From: Sphingobacterium corticibacterium | GTDB taxonomy: Bacteria; Bacteroidota; Bacteroidia; Sphingobacteriales; Sphingobacteriaceae | Assembly: GCF_004208525.1 (NCBI RefSeq) | Contig: NZ_SGIT01000004.1 | Location: forward strand, 186,001-250,000 | Length of the DNA: 64,000 nt | Direction: 5' to 3' | Shown here: piece by piece, positions 17,328 to 25,851 of the stretch | Layout of the letters: each line of letters starts with the position of its first letter | Numbering within the stretch: position 1 is the stretch's first letter | The notes under the pieces: model-generated | What the model was told of the DNA's origin: nothing | The model's input: only the letters and a program-made list of their open reading frames with translations | Databases searched by the model: none | Made by a program: the position numbers and the translations under genes

Positions 17328-17870
17328 GTTAGTTGGAATTTCTGTTTTGATAATTGATATTGAAGAAACGTATGATTATGTCATAACGTTACACATAGTT
17401 AATATTATAAAATAATTTTGTTTTACCTTTTTTTAAATTATTCCTATATTTAGTCAATAAACTGATAGCTTCTCCCCTGTGGGAGCTGACCAAATAACTT
17501 GTATAAACTGAATAAGCAATTACATGATATTAAATAATGACGTTAAATTAAAATTATGAACCGGTTTATCCTTCGGGATAGCGGGATGATTGTGTTGTAA
17601 GCCAGTTACGGAATAAATGACGGGTATTAACCACCGGGCGATCTGTTCCATTGGATAGCCCTAAACCATGCTCAATTATGAAGAAGCAATTCGAAGGGAT
17701 GCATGCGCGATACATACGAAGAATCATATGCTTGAAAATGGCTACACAATCCAAATCTTTACAACATCATATCTAATGAAATCAGCTTTGTGTTCTCTGC
17801 TTCCTTTGTTTCAGATTAAAACTCGTATCTTTATAAGTAGAATCTGGTTATACTAGTCTTAGATTATATC
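17328..17870. other. AT-rich intergenic stretch with no recognisable intact gene
   Basis: No supported gene is found here. A small hairpin (CTCCC CTGT GGGAG) sits at 17472-17485. Open frames of about 60 codons occur on both strands around 17566-17856, but they lack recognisable motifs. With the decayed nucleotidyltransferase just downstream, this looks like a region of gene decay. Confidence 0.6.
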
Positions 17871-17929
17871 ATGCGTGGAAAAAAAGAACATATCTCCCCG
17901 GCGCTCAGTGAAGCTGAAATTGCACTATA

Positions 17930-18061
17930 GGAGGTTATGCTACAAATTTACACGGCTTTCAAAGATTTATCGGGGATCTGGATATATGGATCAAAGATTC
18001 GGTGTATGGCAAAATTGGTGTACCTCTTTTAGGTGATCTCTTCTTTGTAATGCTACAGTAG
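17930..18061 (+). pseudogene. Remnant of a nucleotidyltransferase (MNT/AbiEii-like) gene
   Basis: From 17930 the frame reads GGYATNLHGFQRFIGDLDIW then IKDS. GGYA with a following D-x-D (GDLDIW) is the active-site signature of polymerase-beta-type nucleotidyltransferases of the AbiEii/MNT toxin-like group, where it sits near the N-terminus. An in-frame TGA lies just upstream at 17915 and similarity fades after KDS, so only about 24 residues of core remain. The frame stops at 18059-18061. A short out-of-frame ORF (17871-17930) abuts it. Full-length relatives run to roughly 200 residues. Confidence 0.6.
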
Positions 18062-18124
18062 CAAAAACTTGCGTTTTTTCAAAAAAAAGCGTTTCTTTAA
18101 CCCTCTATAGCTATCACGAACAAC

Positions 18125-19156
18125 ATGAGCGACATTGATTTTATCAAAAGCATTCAGATCAGTGAATTTTCGTCTACGCCGAAGTATCTGCAATTAGCAG
18201 ATGCGGTCATCGAAGGTGTACGGAAAAATCAATTGAAGCAAGGCGATATCCTACCCTCCATTAACGAAGTAAGCGTGTATTTTGATATTTCCAGAGATAC
18301 GGTAGAAAAGGGTTACCGCCATCTTAAAAGCTTGGATATTATTTCCTCTACACCGGGGAAAGGGTATTTTGTTGCTAAATCCGATGTGGTTAGCAAGCAG
18401 AAGATAGCCCTATTTCTGAATAAACTGAGCGCACATAAAAAAATCATTTACGACGCCTTTGCCCGCGAGCTGGGTGACGAAGCTTCTTTGGATCTATTTG
18501 TGTATAACAGTGATATCTCACACCTGCGAAGCCTCTTGTTGAATCTGACAAAGCAATATGACCATTATGTGGTGTTTCCACATTTCAAAGAGGGGAGTGA
18601 TCAAGCTCCGGAGGTACTCGGACTTATACCGATCGACAAGTTGATGTTGTTAGGGAAGCTGATCGACGGATTGAGCGGAAATTTTGATGCGGTCTATGAA
18701 AATTATGAAAAGGATATTTATGAAGCGTTGGAAAAGATGCTGTCTGCTCTTTCGCGGTACCGTACGTTGAAACTTGTTTTTCCTGACCATAGTGACTATC
18801 CGAAAGCAATTATCAAAGGTTTTTACAGGTTTTGTCAACAATATGCATTTGATCATCTGCTCGTAGGCAATCTTTCTACAGAGCCATTAAAAAGAGGAGA
18901 ATGCTACATTATGCTGGCCGAAGATGATTTGGTTCATATGCTCGAAAAATCGATTGCAAAAGACTATCAAATTGGCAAAGATATAGGCGTAATTTCTTAT
19001 AATGAAACACCCCTTAAAAAATTTATCCTCAACGGGATAGCAACGATCTCCACAGATTTTGAGCTGATGGGGAAATATGCTGCACAAATCATCAAGCAAC
19101 AAAAAAAGGAACAGAAGGAAAATCCATTCTATGTTAATATCCGACCATCGTTGTAA
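18125..19156 (+). CDS. GntR-family regulator with sugar-binding (LacI-like) C-terminal domain
   Basis: A 343-residue one-component regulator. Residues about 15-80 form the GntR winged helix (YLQLADAVIEGVRKNQLKQG, DILPSINEVSVYFDISRDTV, GKGYFVA). The remainder resembles a periplasmic-binding/LacI effector domain (DLFVYNSDISHLRSLL, DHYVVFPHF, IPIDKLMLLGKLI, IGVISYNETPLKKFILNGIA). This is the architecture of Bacillus AraR and of many Bacteroidota sugar regulators. It is tail-to-tail with the NrtR-type AraR and near araBDA, so a pentose effector is plausible but unproven. Confidence 0.88.
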   Translation: MSDIDFIKSIQISEFSSTPKYLQLADAVIEGVRKNQLKQGDILPSINEVSVYFDISRDTVEKGYRHLKSLDIISSTPGKGYFVAKSDVVSKQKIALFLNKLSAHKKIIYDAFARELGDEASLDLFVYNSDISHLRSLLLNLTKQYDHYVVFPHFKEGSDQAPEVLGLIPIDKLMLLGKLIDGLSGNFDAVYENYEKDIYEALEKMLSALSRYRTLKLVFPDHSDYPKAIIKGFYRFCQQYAFDHLLVGNLSTEPLKRGECYIMLAEDDLVHMLEKSIAKDYQIGKDIGVISYNETPLKKFILNGIATISTDFELMGKYAAQIIKQQKKEQKENPFYVNIRPSL

Positions 19157-19174
19157 GTCAGTGGTTAGTCTTCA

Positions 19175-19876
19175 TCACTCATCCACAGACCAGCTGGGTA
19201 GATAACGCAGGAACGACATGATTTTCTCCTTATAAATATCCATATTTAAGCGGTAAAAAAACGCACCCTTTCTCGAATTCTCTTTGTCTTTTTCATTTAG
19301 CTTGATGAGAAGGCCAGAAGAAAGAAGCTTACGGCTGAAATTCCGCTTATCCAAATCGATATTGTATACACATTCATATAGCGAAGCGATTTGTGGAATC
19401 GTAAACTTTTCCGGCAATAACTCGAACAGAATAGGATACAGTGCTGCCTTTGTGCGTAGGGTATGCTTGGCGGTAGAAATCATATCTTCGTGGTCGAAGA
19501 TAAGTTTGGGATGCTTATCCAGCGGAAACCATTTTGCTTCGTACTCTTCGCTCAGAATATGCCTGTACTGTGTAGCGTCGATGAGTGCAAAATAAACAAT
19601 ACTCACTACACGGCGCTCCTCGCGACCTGGTTCGCCAAATATGCCACAATTCTCCATATAGAGATCCTCTAGATTGGTGAGCTTTTTGAGTACACGTGAT
19701 GCCGCTTTTTCGGGACTTTCATCTTCATATACAAAACCACCCATCAAACTCCATTTATTACGTTCTGGCGCAATTCCTCTTTTAACTAATAATATTTCCA
19801 GTGATTCGCCGTTAAAACCTAGAATAACACAATCCACGGCTAGTAATGTCTGGGGTTCATTTTTGTAAAAATCCAT
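19175..19876 (-). CDS. araR: NrtR-family (Nudix-HTH) arabinose regulator AraR
   Basis: A 233-residue protein with an N-terminal Nudix fold and a C-terminal winged helix. The Nudix box is degenerate: GGFVYEDESPEKAASRVLKK keeps the first Gly and Glu but lacks the REUxEE core, so hydrolysis is not expected. That is as described for the Bacteroides AraR, where the Nudix domain senses L-arabinose. The HTH region is IPQIASLYECVYN to FSRKLLSSGLL. It is divergent from araB, the expected target. The ATG at 19876 is chosen; a GTG at 19900 would add eight residues. Confidence 0.88.
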   Translation of the reverse strand: MDFYKNEPQTLLAVDCVILGFNGESLEILLVKRGIAPERNKWSLMGGFVYEDESPEKAASRVLKKLTNLEDLYMENCGIFGEPGREERRVVSIVYFALIDATQYRHILSEEYEAKWFPLDKHPKLIFDHEDMISTAKHTLRTKAALYPILFELLPEKFTIPQIASLYECVYNIDLDKRNFSRKLLSSGLLIKLNEKDKENSRKGAFFYRLNMDIYKEKIMSFLRYLPSWSVDE

Positions 19877-19917
19877 ATGTTGCTTGAAAGGTCTTCCCAC
19901 GTTAACAAATTATTGAT

Positions 19918-19940
19918 TTGTCCGGTCAATATATGGACAA
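19918..19940. promoter_or_regulatory. Inverted repeat, candidate AraR operator
   Basis: TTGTCC and GGACAA are separated by 11 bp in the araR-araB intergenic region, next to the araR start. This is the only clear dyad in that interval. Its location and roughly two-turn size suit a dimeric regulator. Assignment to AraR rather than the GntR protein is inference. Confidence 0.45.
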
Positions 19941-20007
19941 TTATATTTATTCTCATGAAAATAAAATAAAATTTTCACTTTTCTAAAATTAAGTGTTAAT
20001 TTGACAT

Positions 20008-20015
20008 TAATTTTG
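20008..20015 (+). promoter_or_regulatory. Possible -7 element of the araBDA operon
   Basis: TAATTTTG fits TAnnTTTG and lies 86 bp before the araB ATG. No good TTTG -33 element is found about 20 bp upstream, which would suit a promoter needing activation or relief of repression. Confidence 0.35.
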
Positions 20016-20101
20016 AAAGGGAAGTTCTTGAATCTATACCGTAGGTGATATGTTGAAAGGACAGAAAAAAGGTGTTATAAACCAGAAAAGGTGTTCAATA
20101 A

Positions 20102-21775
20102 ATGGAAAAATCGTATGTAATTGGATTGGATTACGGTAGCGACTCAGTTCGGGCCGTATTGGTTGATGCAAGTAATGGAAACGAGATGACTTCGTCCGTG
20201 TTCTATTATCCTAGATGGAAAAAAGGCGAATTTTGTAATGCATCGGCTAGTCAGTTCCGCCAGCATCCAATGGATTATATAGAAGGATTGGAAGCGACTG
20301 TAAAAGATTGCTTGAAAAAAACGGAAGGTGTGCTTACCCCACAGCAGGTAAAAGCTATTTCGGTAGATACGACCGGCTCTACACCCGTAGCCGTAGATGA
20401 ACGTGGTGTGCCGTTGGCGTTGCTGGATGAATTTGCGAATAATCCCAACGCTATGTTTGTTTTGTGGAAAGACCATACGGCTGTAGAAGAAGCGCAGCAA
20501 ATTAATGATCATGCGGAGAAATTCGATATCAATTATCTACAATATGTAGGCGGTGTTTATTCTTCTGAATGGTTTTGGGCAAAATTACTACGTACATTGC
20601 GGGTAGATGAAAGCGTTCGTAAAGCCATGTATACCTGGGTGGAGCATTGTGATTATATCCCTTTTTTGCTGACAGGCGGAACGCGCGCTGTGGATATCAA
20701 GCGCAGTGTTTGTGCAGCAGGACATAAATCTTTGTGGGCTGCGGAATTTGGCGGTCTACCTCCTAATACATTTTTTAGTGCATTGGATCCGCTACTGGAT
20801 GGCGTGACAGATCGACTGTTTACAGATACGTATACTTCCGATCAGTCTGCCGGTACATTATCAACCGAATGGGCGGAAAGACTGGGGCTAACCACGGAAG
20901 TGGTGGTGGGTGTCGGGGCTTTTGATTGCCACATGGGGGCTGTAGGTGGAGAGATTGAACCTTATTATGTAAGTAAAGTAATCGGTACCTCCACCTGTGA
21001 TATTTTAGTCGCACCGAAAGAAGAAATCGCCAATACACTGGTAAAGGGTATTTGTGGACAAGTAGATGGTTCGGTTATCCCGGGTATGATCGGTATGGAA
21101 GCCGGTCAGTCGGCTTTTGGGGATGCTTATGCCTGGTTCAAACAAATATTGCTATGGCCTGTGAAGAATTTATTGGCAGATAGTGGGATATTGCCCGATG
21201 GGGATTTAAAGAAAGTACTTGATTTTGTGGATGATCAGGTCATTCCTCAGCTTGGCAGACAGGCCGAAGCTTTGCCCGTAACGGCAACGTCGGAATTGGC
21301 ATTGGATTGGTTCAATGGACGTCGTACACCGGATGCCGACCAAACCTTGAAAGCAGCTTTGCAGGGCTTGAATCTGGGAACGGATGCGCCCCGTATTTTC
21401 CGTGCCATCGTAGAAGCAACTTGTTTTGGTGCCAAAAGTATTGTCGATCGTTTTAAAAACGAAGGCATTCCTGTTAAAGGAATTATTGGGCTGGGCGGAG
21501 TCGCAAAAAAATCACCGTATATTATGCAGACCATGGCCGATGTGATTAATATGCCGATACGTGTACACAAGTCGGAACAAACTTGTGCACTGGGGGCAGC
21601 CATGTTTGCGGCGACAGCAGCAGGTATTTACGATAAAGTGGAAGATGCCATGCAAGCTATGGGGCAAGGTTTTGAGCATACCTACGAACCTCGTCCGGAA
21701 ATGGTGGCCATTTATGCAGAACGATATCTGCAGTATAGAAAATTAGGCATTTTCGTGGAAAATATAAAGGAATAA
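20102..21775 (+). CDS. araB: Ribulokinase
   Basis: A 557-residue FGGY-family kinase phosphorylating L-ribulose to L-ribulose 5-phosphate. The N-terminal phosphate loop GLDYGSDSVRAVLVD and second-domain motifs VDTTGSTPVAVDERG, LWKDHTA, GVGAFDCHMGAVGG and the ATP-binding GLGGVAKKSPYIMQTMADV are all visible. EQTCALGAAMFAA closes the C-terminal FGGY domain. The length is that of AraB rather than xylulokinase. First gene of araB-araD-araA-symporter-epimerase. Confidence 0.97.
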   Translation: MEKSYVIGLDYGSDSVRAVLVDASNGNEMTSSVFYYPRWKKGEFCNASASQFRQHPMDYIEGLEATVKDCLKKTEGVLTPQQVKAISVDTTGSTPVAVDERGVPLALLDEFANNPNAMFVLWKDHTAVEEAQQINDHAEKFDINYLQYVGGVYSSEWFWAKLLRTLRVDESVRKAMYTWVEHCDYIPFLLTGGTRAVDIKRSVCAAGHKSLWAAEFGGLPPNTFFSALDPLLDGVTDRLFTDTYTSDQSAGTLSTEWAERLGLTTEVVVGVGAFDCHMGAVGGEIEPYYVSKVIGTSTCDILVAPKEEIANTLVKGICGQVDGSVIPGMIGMEAGQSAFGDAYAWFKQILLWPVKNLLADSGILPDGDLKKVLDFVDDQVIPQLGRQAEALPVTATSELALDWFNGRRTPDADQTLKAALQGLNLGTDAPRIFRAIVEATCFGAKSIVDRFKNEGIPVKGIIGLGGVAKKSPYIMQTMADVINMPIRVHKSEQTCALGAAMFAATAAGIYDKVEDAMQAMGQGFEHTYEPRPEMVAIYAERYLQYRKLGIFVENIKE

Positions 21776-21788
21776 TAATATTACAACA

Positions 21789-22484
21789 ATGTATACAGCA
21801 ATAAAAGAAGAGGCATACCATTGCAACATGCAGTTACCCAAATTGGGGCTGGTTTTGTTTACTTTTGGTAATGTCAGCGTGGCAGACCGGGAAAAAGGCG
21901 TTTTTGCTATTAAACCGAGCGGTGTGCCCTATGAAGAATTAACACCGGATCATATGGTTATCGTGGATTTCGATGGAAATACCGTAGAAGGCGATTTACG
22001 TCCGTCGTCGGATACAAGGACGCATGCCGTGCTTTATAAGCACTGGGACGGTATCGGTGGGATTACCCATACGCATTCTACCTATGGCACCGCATGGGCG
22101 CAAAGCCAACGGGATATCCCTATTTTCGGGACAACCCATGCAGACCATCTAACGGTAGATATCCCCTGCGCACCACCAATGAGCGATAAGATGATCGTGG
22201 GAAACTATGAATACGAAACAGGTTTCCAGATCATGAATCACTTTGAAGCACAACAGCTGGATTATAAAGAAGTGGAAATGGTATTGGTTGGAAATCATGC
22301 ACCATTTGCGTGGGGAAAGACAGGTATCAAATCGGTCTATAACAGTGCGGTATTGGAAACGGTAGCGCAAATGGCTTATTTAACGGAACAAATCAACCCA
22401 AAAGCTCCACGGCTTAAAGATGCGTTGATCAATAAGCATTATGACCGCAAACATGGTGCGGATGCATATTATGGACAGAAGTAA
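21789..22484 (+). CDS. araD: L-ribulose-5-phosphate 4-epimerase
   Basis: A 231-residue class II aldolase-family enzyme converting L-ribulose-5-P to D-xylulose-5-P. Zinc ligands His94 and His96 (THTHSTYG) and His170 (VGNHAPFAWG) and catalytic Asp75 (RPSSDTRTH) are one residue offset from the E. coli AraD numbering. FTFGNVSVADRE and IKPSGVPYEEL form the phosphate-binding region. It begins 13 bp after araB, so it is in the same operon. Confidence 0.97.
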   Translation: MYTAIKEEAYHCNMQLPKLGLVLFTFGNVSVADREKGVFAIKPSGVPYEELTPDHMVIVDFDGNTVEGDLRPSSDTRTHAVLYKHWDGIGGITHTHSTYGTAWAQSQRDIPIFGTTHADHLTVDIPCAPPMSDKMIVGNYEYETGFQIMNHFEAQQLDYKEVEMVLVGNHAPFAWGKTGIKSVYNSAVLETVAQMAYLTEQINPKAPRLKDALINKHYDRKHGADAYYGQK

Positions 22485-22538
22485 AGGAGTGATGAGTAAA
22501 GAGAGCCTGACGAGCTATAAAAAATTAAATAACGACTA

Positions 22539-24041
22539 ATGAATATCGCATTAAACAAATTACAAGTCTGGTTCCTGACGGGAAGCCAGGATTTATATGG
22601 AGAGGAAACACTACGGGAAGTAGCTGTGCATGCTGCAGAAATTGCAGGCTATCTTTCCGCGCACGAAAAAATACCGGTTGAGGTTATTTATAAGCCAATT
22701 GTAAAGAACAGCGACGAGATATATGACACTATTGTGGCAGCTAACGCTAGCCGCGAATGTATTGGATTGGTGACGTGGATGCATACCTTCTCTCCGGCAA
22801 AAATGTGGATAAGAGGGTTGAAAGCATTGCAAAAGCCCTTATTGCATTTGCATACGCAATACAATAGAGACATTCCATGGGAAACGATGGATATGGATTT
22901 CATGAACCTAAATCAGAGTGCGCATGGTGATCGGGAGTTCGGGCACATTGTAACGCGTTTAAATATTGGACGTAAGGTCGTGACTGGTCACTGGCAAGAT
23001 GAGGAGGTAATCGACCGTATTAACGTGTGGACACGGGCTGCTGCTGCATGGCAGGATTGGCAAGGTGCTAAATTTGCACGTTTCGGCGATAATATGCGTT
23101 TTGTGGCGGTTACCGACGGGGATAAGGTAGAAGCGGAAACCAAATTCGGCTTCTCCGTGAATACCTATGCTATCGGTGACCTAGTGGCCGTAATCAACGA
23201 AACAACCGACGAAGAGCTGCAGGCTTTACTACAGGAATATGAAGAAACGTATGAGCTGGCGGAGAATGTAGTTGAAGGTGGTGCAGACCGCAAAAGTTTG
23301 GTCGAAGCAGCTAAAATTGAAATCGGTCTTCGTAAATTCTTGGAAGCGGGAAACTTTAAAGGGTTTACAGATACTTTCGAAGACTTGCACGGTATGGTGC
23401 AATTACCGGGCTTGCCTGTTCAGCGTTTAATGGCCGATGGATATGGATTCGCGGGTGAAGGTGATTGGAAAACACCGGCATTGGTTCGTGCTTGTAAAGT
23501 TATGGGTGCAGGATTACCGGGAACTACGGCCTTTATGGAGGATTATACCTATCATTTTGACCCCGAAAATGCGATGGTGTTGGGATCGCATATGTTGGAG
23601 GTAGATGCGGCACTGGCGGCACATAAGCCGAGGATAGAAGTACATCCCTTGGGTATCGGCGGAAAGGCTGATCCGGCGCGTCTGGTATTTAACGGTATCA
23701 GCGGTCCGGCGCTAAATGCCTCTATCGTCGATATGGGAACACGGTTCCGTTTAATTGTGAATAAAGTAGAAGGTGTACCCGTAGTCGAGAAACTCCCAAA
23801 GCTGCCTGTTGCACGGGTGTTATGGAGACCGCTACCGGATATGAAAACAGGCTGTAGTGCCTGGATATACGCCGGAGGTGCACACCACACGGCTTATAGT
23901 CTAAGTTTGACGCCAGAATATTTGGAAGACTTTGCCAGAATTGCCGGACTGGAATATGTCGCTATTGATGAAAATACGACATTGACAGGCCTGGAAAATC
24001 AACTCAAATGGAATGAACTATATTACCTGTTAAAAAAATAA
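22539..24041 (+). CDS. araA: L-arabinose isomerase
   Basis: A 500-residue isomerase converting L-arabinose to L-ribulose, with a Mn(II) site. The start [16 protein letters not shown] and the stretches [40 protein letters not shown] and [10 protein letters not shown] are diagnostic of AraA. Length is full for the family. It follows araD by 54 bp. A strong hairpin terminator follows immediately, before the symporter gene, so araA may end the major transcript. Confidence 0.97.
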   Translation: MNIALNKLQVWFLTGSQDLYGEETLREVAVHAAEIAGYLSAHEKIPVEVIYKPIVKNSDEIYDTIVAANASRECIGLVTWMHTFSPAKMWIRGLKALQKPLLHLHTQYNRDIPWETMDMDFMNLNQSAHGDREFGHIVTRLNIGRKVVTGHWQDEEVIDRINVWTRAAAAWQDWQGAKFARFGDNMRFVAVTDGDKVEAETKFGFSVNTYAIGDLVAVINETTDEELQALLQEYEETYELAENVVEGGADRKSLVEAAKIEIGLRKFLEAGNFKGFTDTFEDLHGMVQLPGLPVQRLMADGYGFAGEGDWKTPALVRACKVMGAGLPGTTAFMEDYTYHFDPENAMVLGSHMLEVDAALAAHKPRIEVHPLGIGGKADPARLVFNGISGPALNASIVDMGTRFRLIVNKVEGVPVVEKLPKLPVARVLWRPLPDMKTGCSAWIYAGGAHHTAYSLSLTPEYLEDFARIAGLEYVAIDENTTLTGLENQLKWNELYYLLKK

Positions 24042-24048
24042 CCTAACC

Positions 24049-24089
24049 AAGGCTTCCCACCACATGATGATGTAACGGGAAGCCTTTTT
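24049..24089 (+). terminator. Terminator-like hairpin between araA and the symporter gene
   Basis: AAGGCTTCCC (24049-24058) pairs with GGGAAGCCTT (24077-24086) followed by TTT. A ten-bp stem, 18-base loop and short T-run fit a Rho-independent terminator. It splits the ara cluster, so the transporter would be made by partial read-through or from an unseen promoter. Confidence 0.7.
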
Positions 24090-24112
24090 GTATCAATAAA
24101 GCTGTATAATAA

Positions 24113-25813
24113 ATGGAAAAATTTGCAACAGTAGACTACATTATCTTTGTAATCTACTTTTTTGTGGTAGCCGGATATGGCTATTGGATCTACCGTAAGA
24201 AGACGGCGGCACAAAACACCAGTAAAGATTATTTTCTTGCGGAAGGTTCACTAACCTGGTGGGCTATCGGTGCGTCCTTAATTGCGTCGAATATTTCGGC
24301 AGAGCAATTCATCGGAATGAGTGGGAACGGTTTCGAAGTAGGTATCGCTGTGGCGGCCTACGAAATTATTGCCGCCTTGGCACTGATCATCGTTGCGGTC
24401 TGGTTTATTCCGGTTTATCTGAAAAACAAGATCTTCACGATGCCGCAGTTCTTGAACAACCGTTATAATGAAACGACGAGCTTGATTATGGCCGTGTTCT
24501 GGTTGTTCTTATATGTATTCGTGAACCTGACGTCTATCCTTTATCTGGGCGCAATAGCCATCTCCAGCCTTGCGGGCGGAGGGGATACCTTCCACTTAAT
24601 TATGGTTGCGTTGGCGGTATTTGCCGTTATCATTACGCTTGGTGGTATGCGTGTTATTGGTTTTACCGACGTTATCCAAGTGGTTGTACTTATCATTGGG
24701 GGTATCGCTACAACCTATGTGGCGCTGACATTGGTTAGCGAACACTTCGGATTAGGTAAGGATGTGCTTGCCGGTTTCAATGCGTTGATGACCGATGCGC
24801 CGGAGCATTTCAATATGATCGTTGAGAAACCGGGTCCAGGAGCAACGCAGGAGGAGATCAACAAATATTTGATGTTGCCGGGTATAGGAATGTACCTTGC
24901 CGGGATATGGATCGTGAACCTAAACTATTGGGGTTGTAATCAGTATATCACGCAGCGTGCATTGGGAGCAGATCTTAATACGGCACGTAAGGGTATTCTT
25001 TTTGCGGGTTTCCTTAAGCTTTTCATGCCGATCATCGTGATGTTACCGGGTATTGCAGCTTATGTATTGTATAAGAATGGCGCTTTGCAGGAAGAAATGG
25101 CACCGGGAGGGGTATTCCATGCGGATAATGCTTATTCAGCGATCTTAGGTTACTTACCGAATGGTATGAAAGGATTAGCATTAGCGGCATTAACAGCTGC
25201 TATCGTTGCGGGTCTCGCTGGTAAAGCGAATAGTATAGCGACTATCTTTACGCTGGATATCTATAAGAAATATATGAATAAGGATGCCAGCGAAGGCAAA
25301 ATGGTATGGGTTGGTAAATTAACGATTATTGCATCTATCGTGGTTGCTGTTCTCTTTACGTGGAACGATACCTTAGGTATTGGAGGTGCGGGTGGATTTA
25401 CCTTTATCCAGAAATATACCGGCTTTATCAGTCCGGGTGTTTTTGCTATGTTCTTATTAGGGATGTTCTGGAAGCGGACAACCGGGCCAGCAGCTATTGC
25501 GGGGCTTATCACCGGTTTTGTGCTTTCTGTTTTCTTTAACGAGTTTGCCGTGAACGTCTTTGGGCCTGAAACGTGGATCTATACAGCCTACCTCAATAAA
25601 TTTGGCGTATACGAGATTCCTTTTCAAATTTGTATGGGATTAGCTTTTGCATTTACGATGTTGGTGATGGTGGGAATAAGCCTATTTGGTCCGAAGGTTA
25701 ATCCGAAAGCATTTGAACTCGATCGGAAAATGTTTAAGGTAGAGCCTTCCATTCTTGTGATGATTGTGATAACTTTACTGCTTGTAACAGCTATTTACGT
25801 GCGGTTTTGGTAG
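24113..25813 (+). CDS. Sodium:solute symporter (SSS family), probable arabinose importer
   Basis: A 566-residue inner-membrane SSS/SGLT-type transporter with about 14 transmembrane segments, beginning YIIFVIYFFVVAGYGYWIY. Family motifs include DYFLAEGSLTWWAIGASLIA, SNISAEQFIGMSG, AAYEIIAALALI, the sodium-site region GLALAALTAAIVAGLAGKAN and SPGVFAMFLLGMFWKR. A position directly after araBDA and before an aldose epimerase points to L-arabinose. The substrate is inferred from context only. Confidence 0.88.
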   Translation: MEKFATVDYIIFVIYFFVVAGYGYWIYRKKTAAQNTSKDYFLAEGSLTWWAIGASLIASNISAEQFIGMSGNGFEVGIAVAAYEIIAALALIIVAVWFIPVYLKNKIFTMPQFLNNRYNETTSLIMAVFWLFLYVFVNLTSILYLGAIAISSLAGGGDTFHLIMVALAVFAVIITLGGMRVIGFTDVIQVVVLIIGGIATTYVALTLVSEHFGLGKDVLAGFNALMTDAPEHFNMIVEKPGPGATQEEINKYLMLPGIGMYLAGIWIVNLNYWGCNQYITQRALGADLNTARKGILFAGFLKLFMPIIVMLPGIAAYVLYKNGALQEEMAPGGVFHADNAYSAILGYLPNGMKGLALAALTAAIVAGLAGKANSIATIFTLDIYKKYMNKDASEGKMVWVGKLTIIASIVVAVLFTWNDTLGIGGAGGFTFIQKYTGFISPGVFAMFLLGMFWKRTTGPAAIAGLITGFVLSVFFNEFAVNVFGPETWIYTAYLNKFGVYEIPFQICMGLAFAFTMLVMVGISLFGPKVNPKAFELDRKMFKVEPSILVMIVITLLLVTAIYVRFW

Positions 25814-25851
25814 ATAAATAAATAAACACAATAACTATAAACATAAAGAAT

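Noticed and set aside
17566-17754. 62-codon frame on the minus strand in the decayed interval
   Set aside because: No motif, lies in the same decayed region and overlaps the plus-strand frame; no supporting signals.
17668-17856. 62-codon frame on the plus strand in the decayed interval
   Set aside because: No recognisable domain, no promoter, and a competing open frame on the other strand covers part of it. Could be a fragment, but I cannot support it as a gene.
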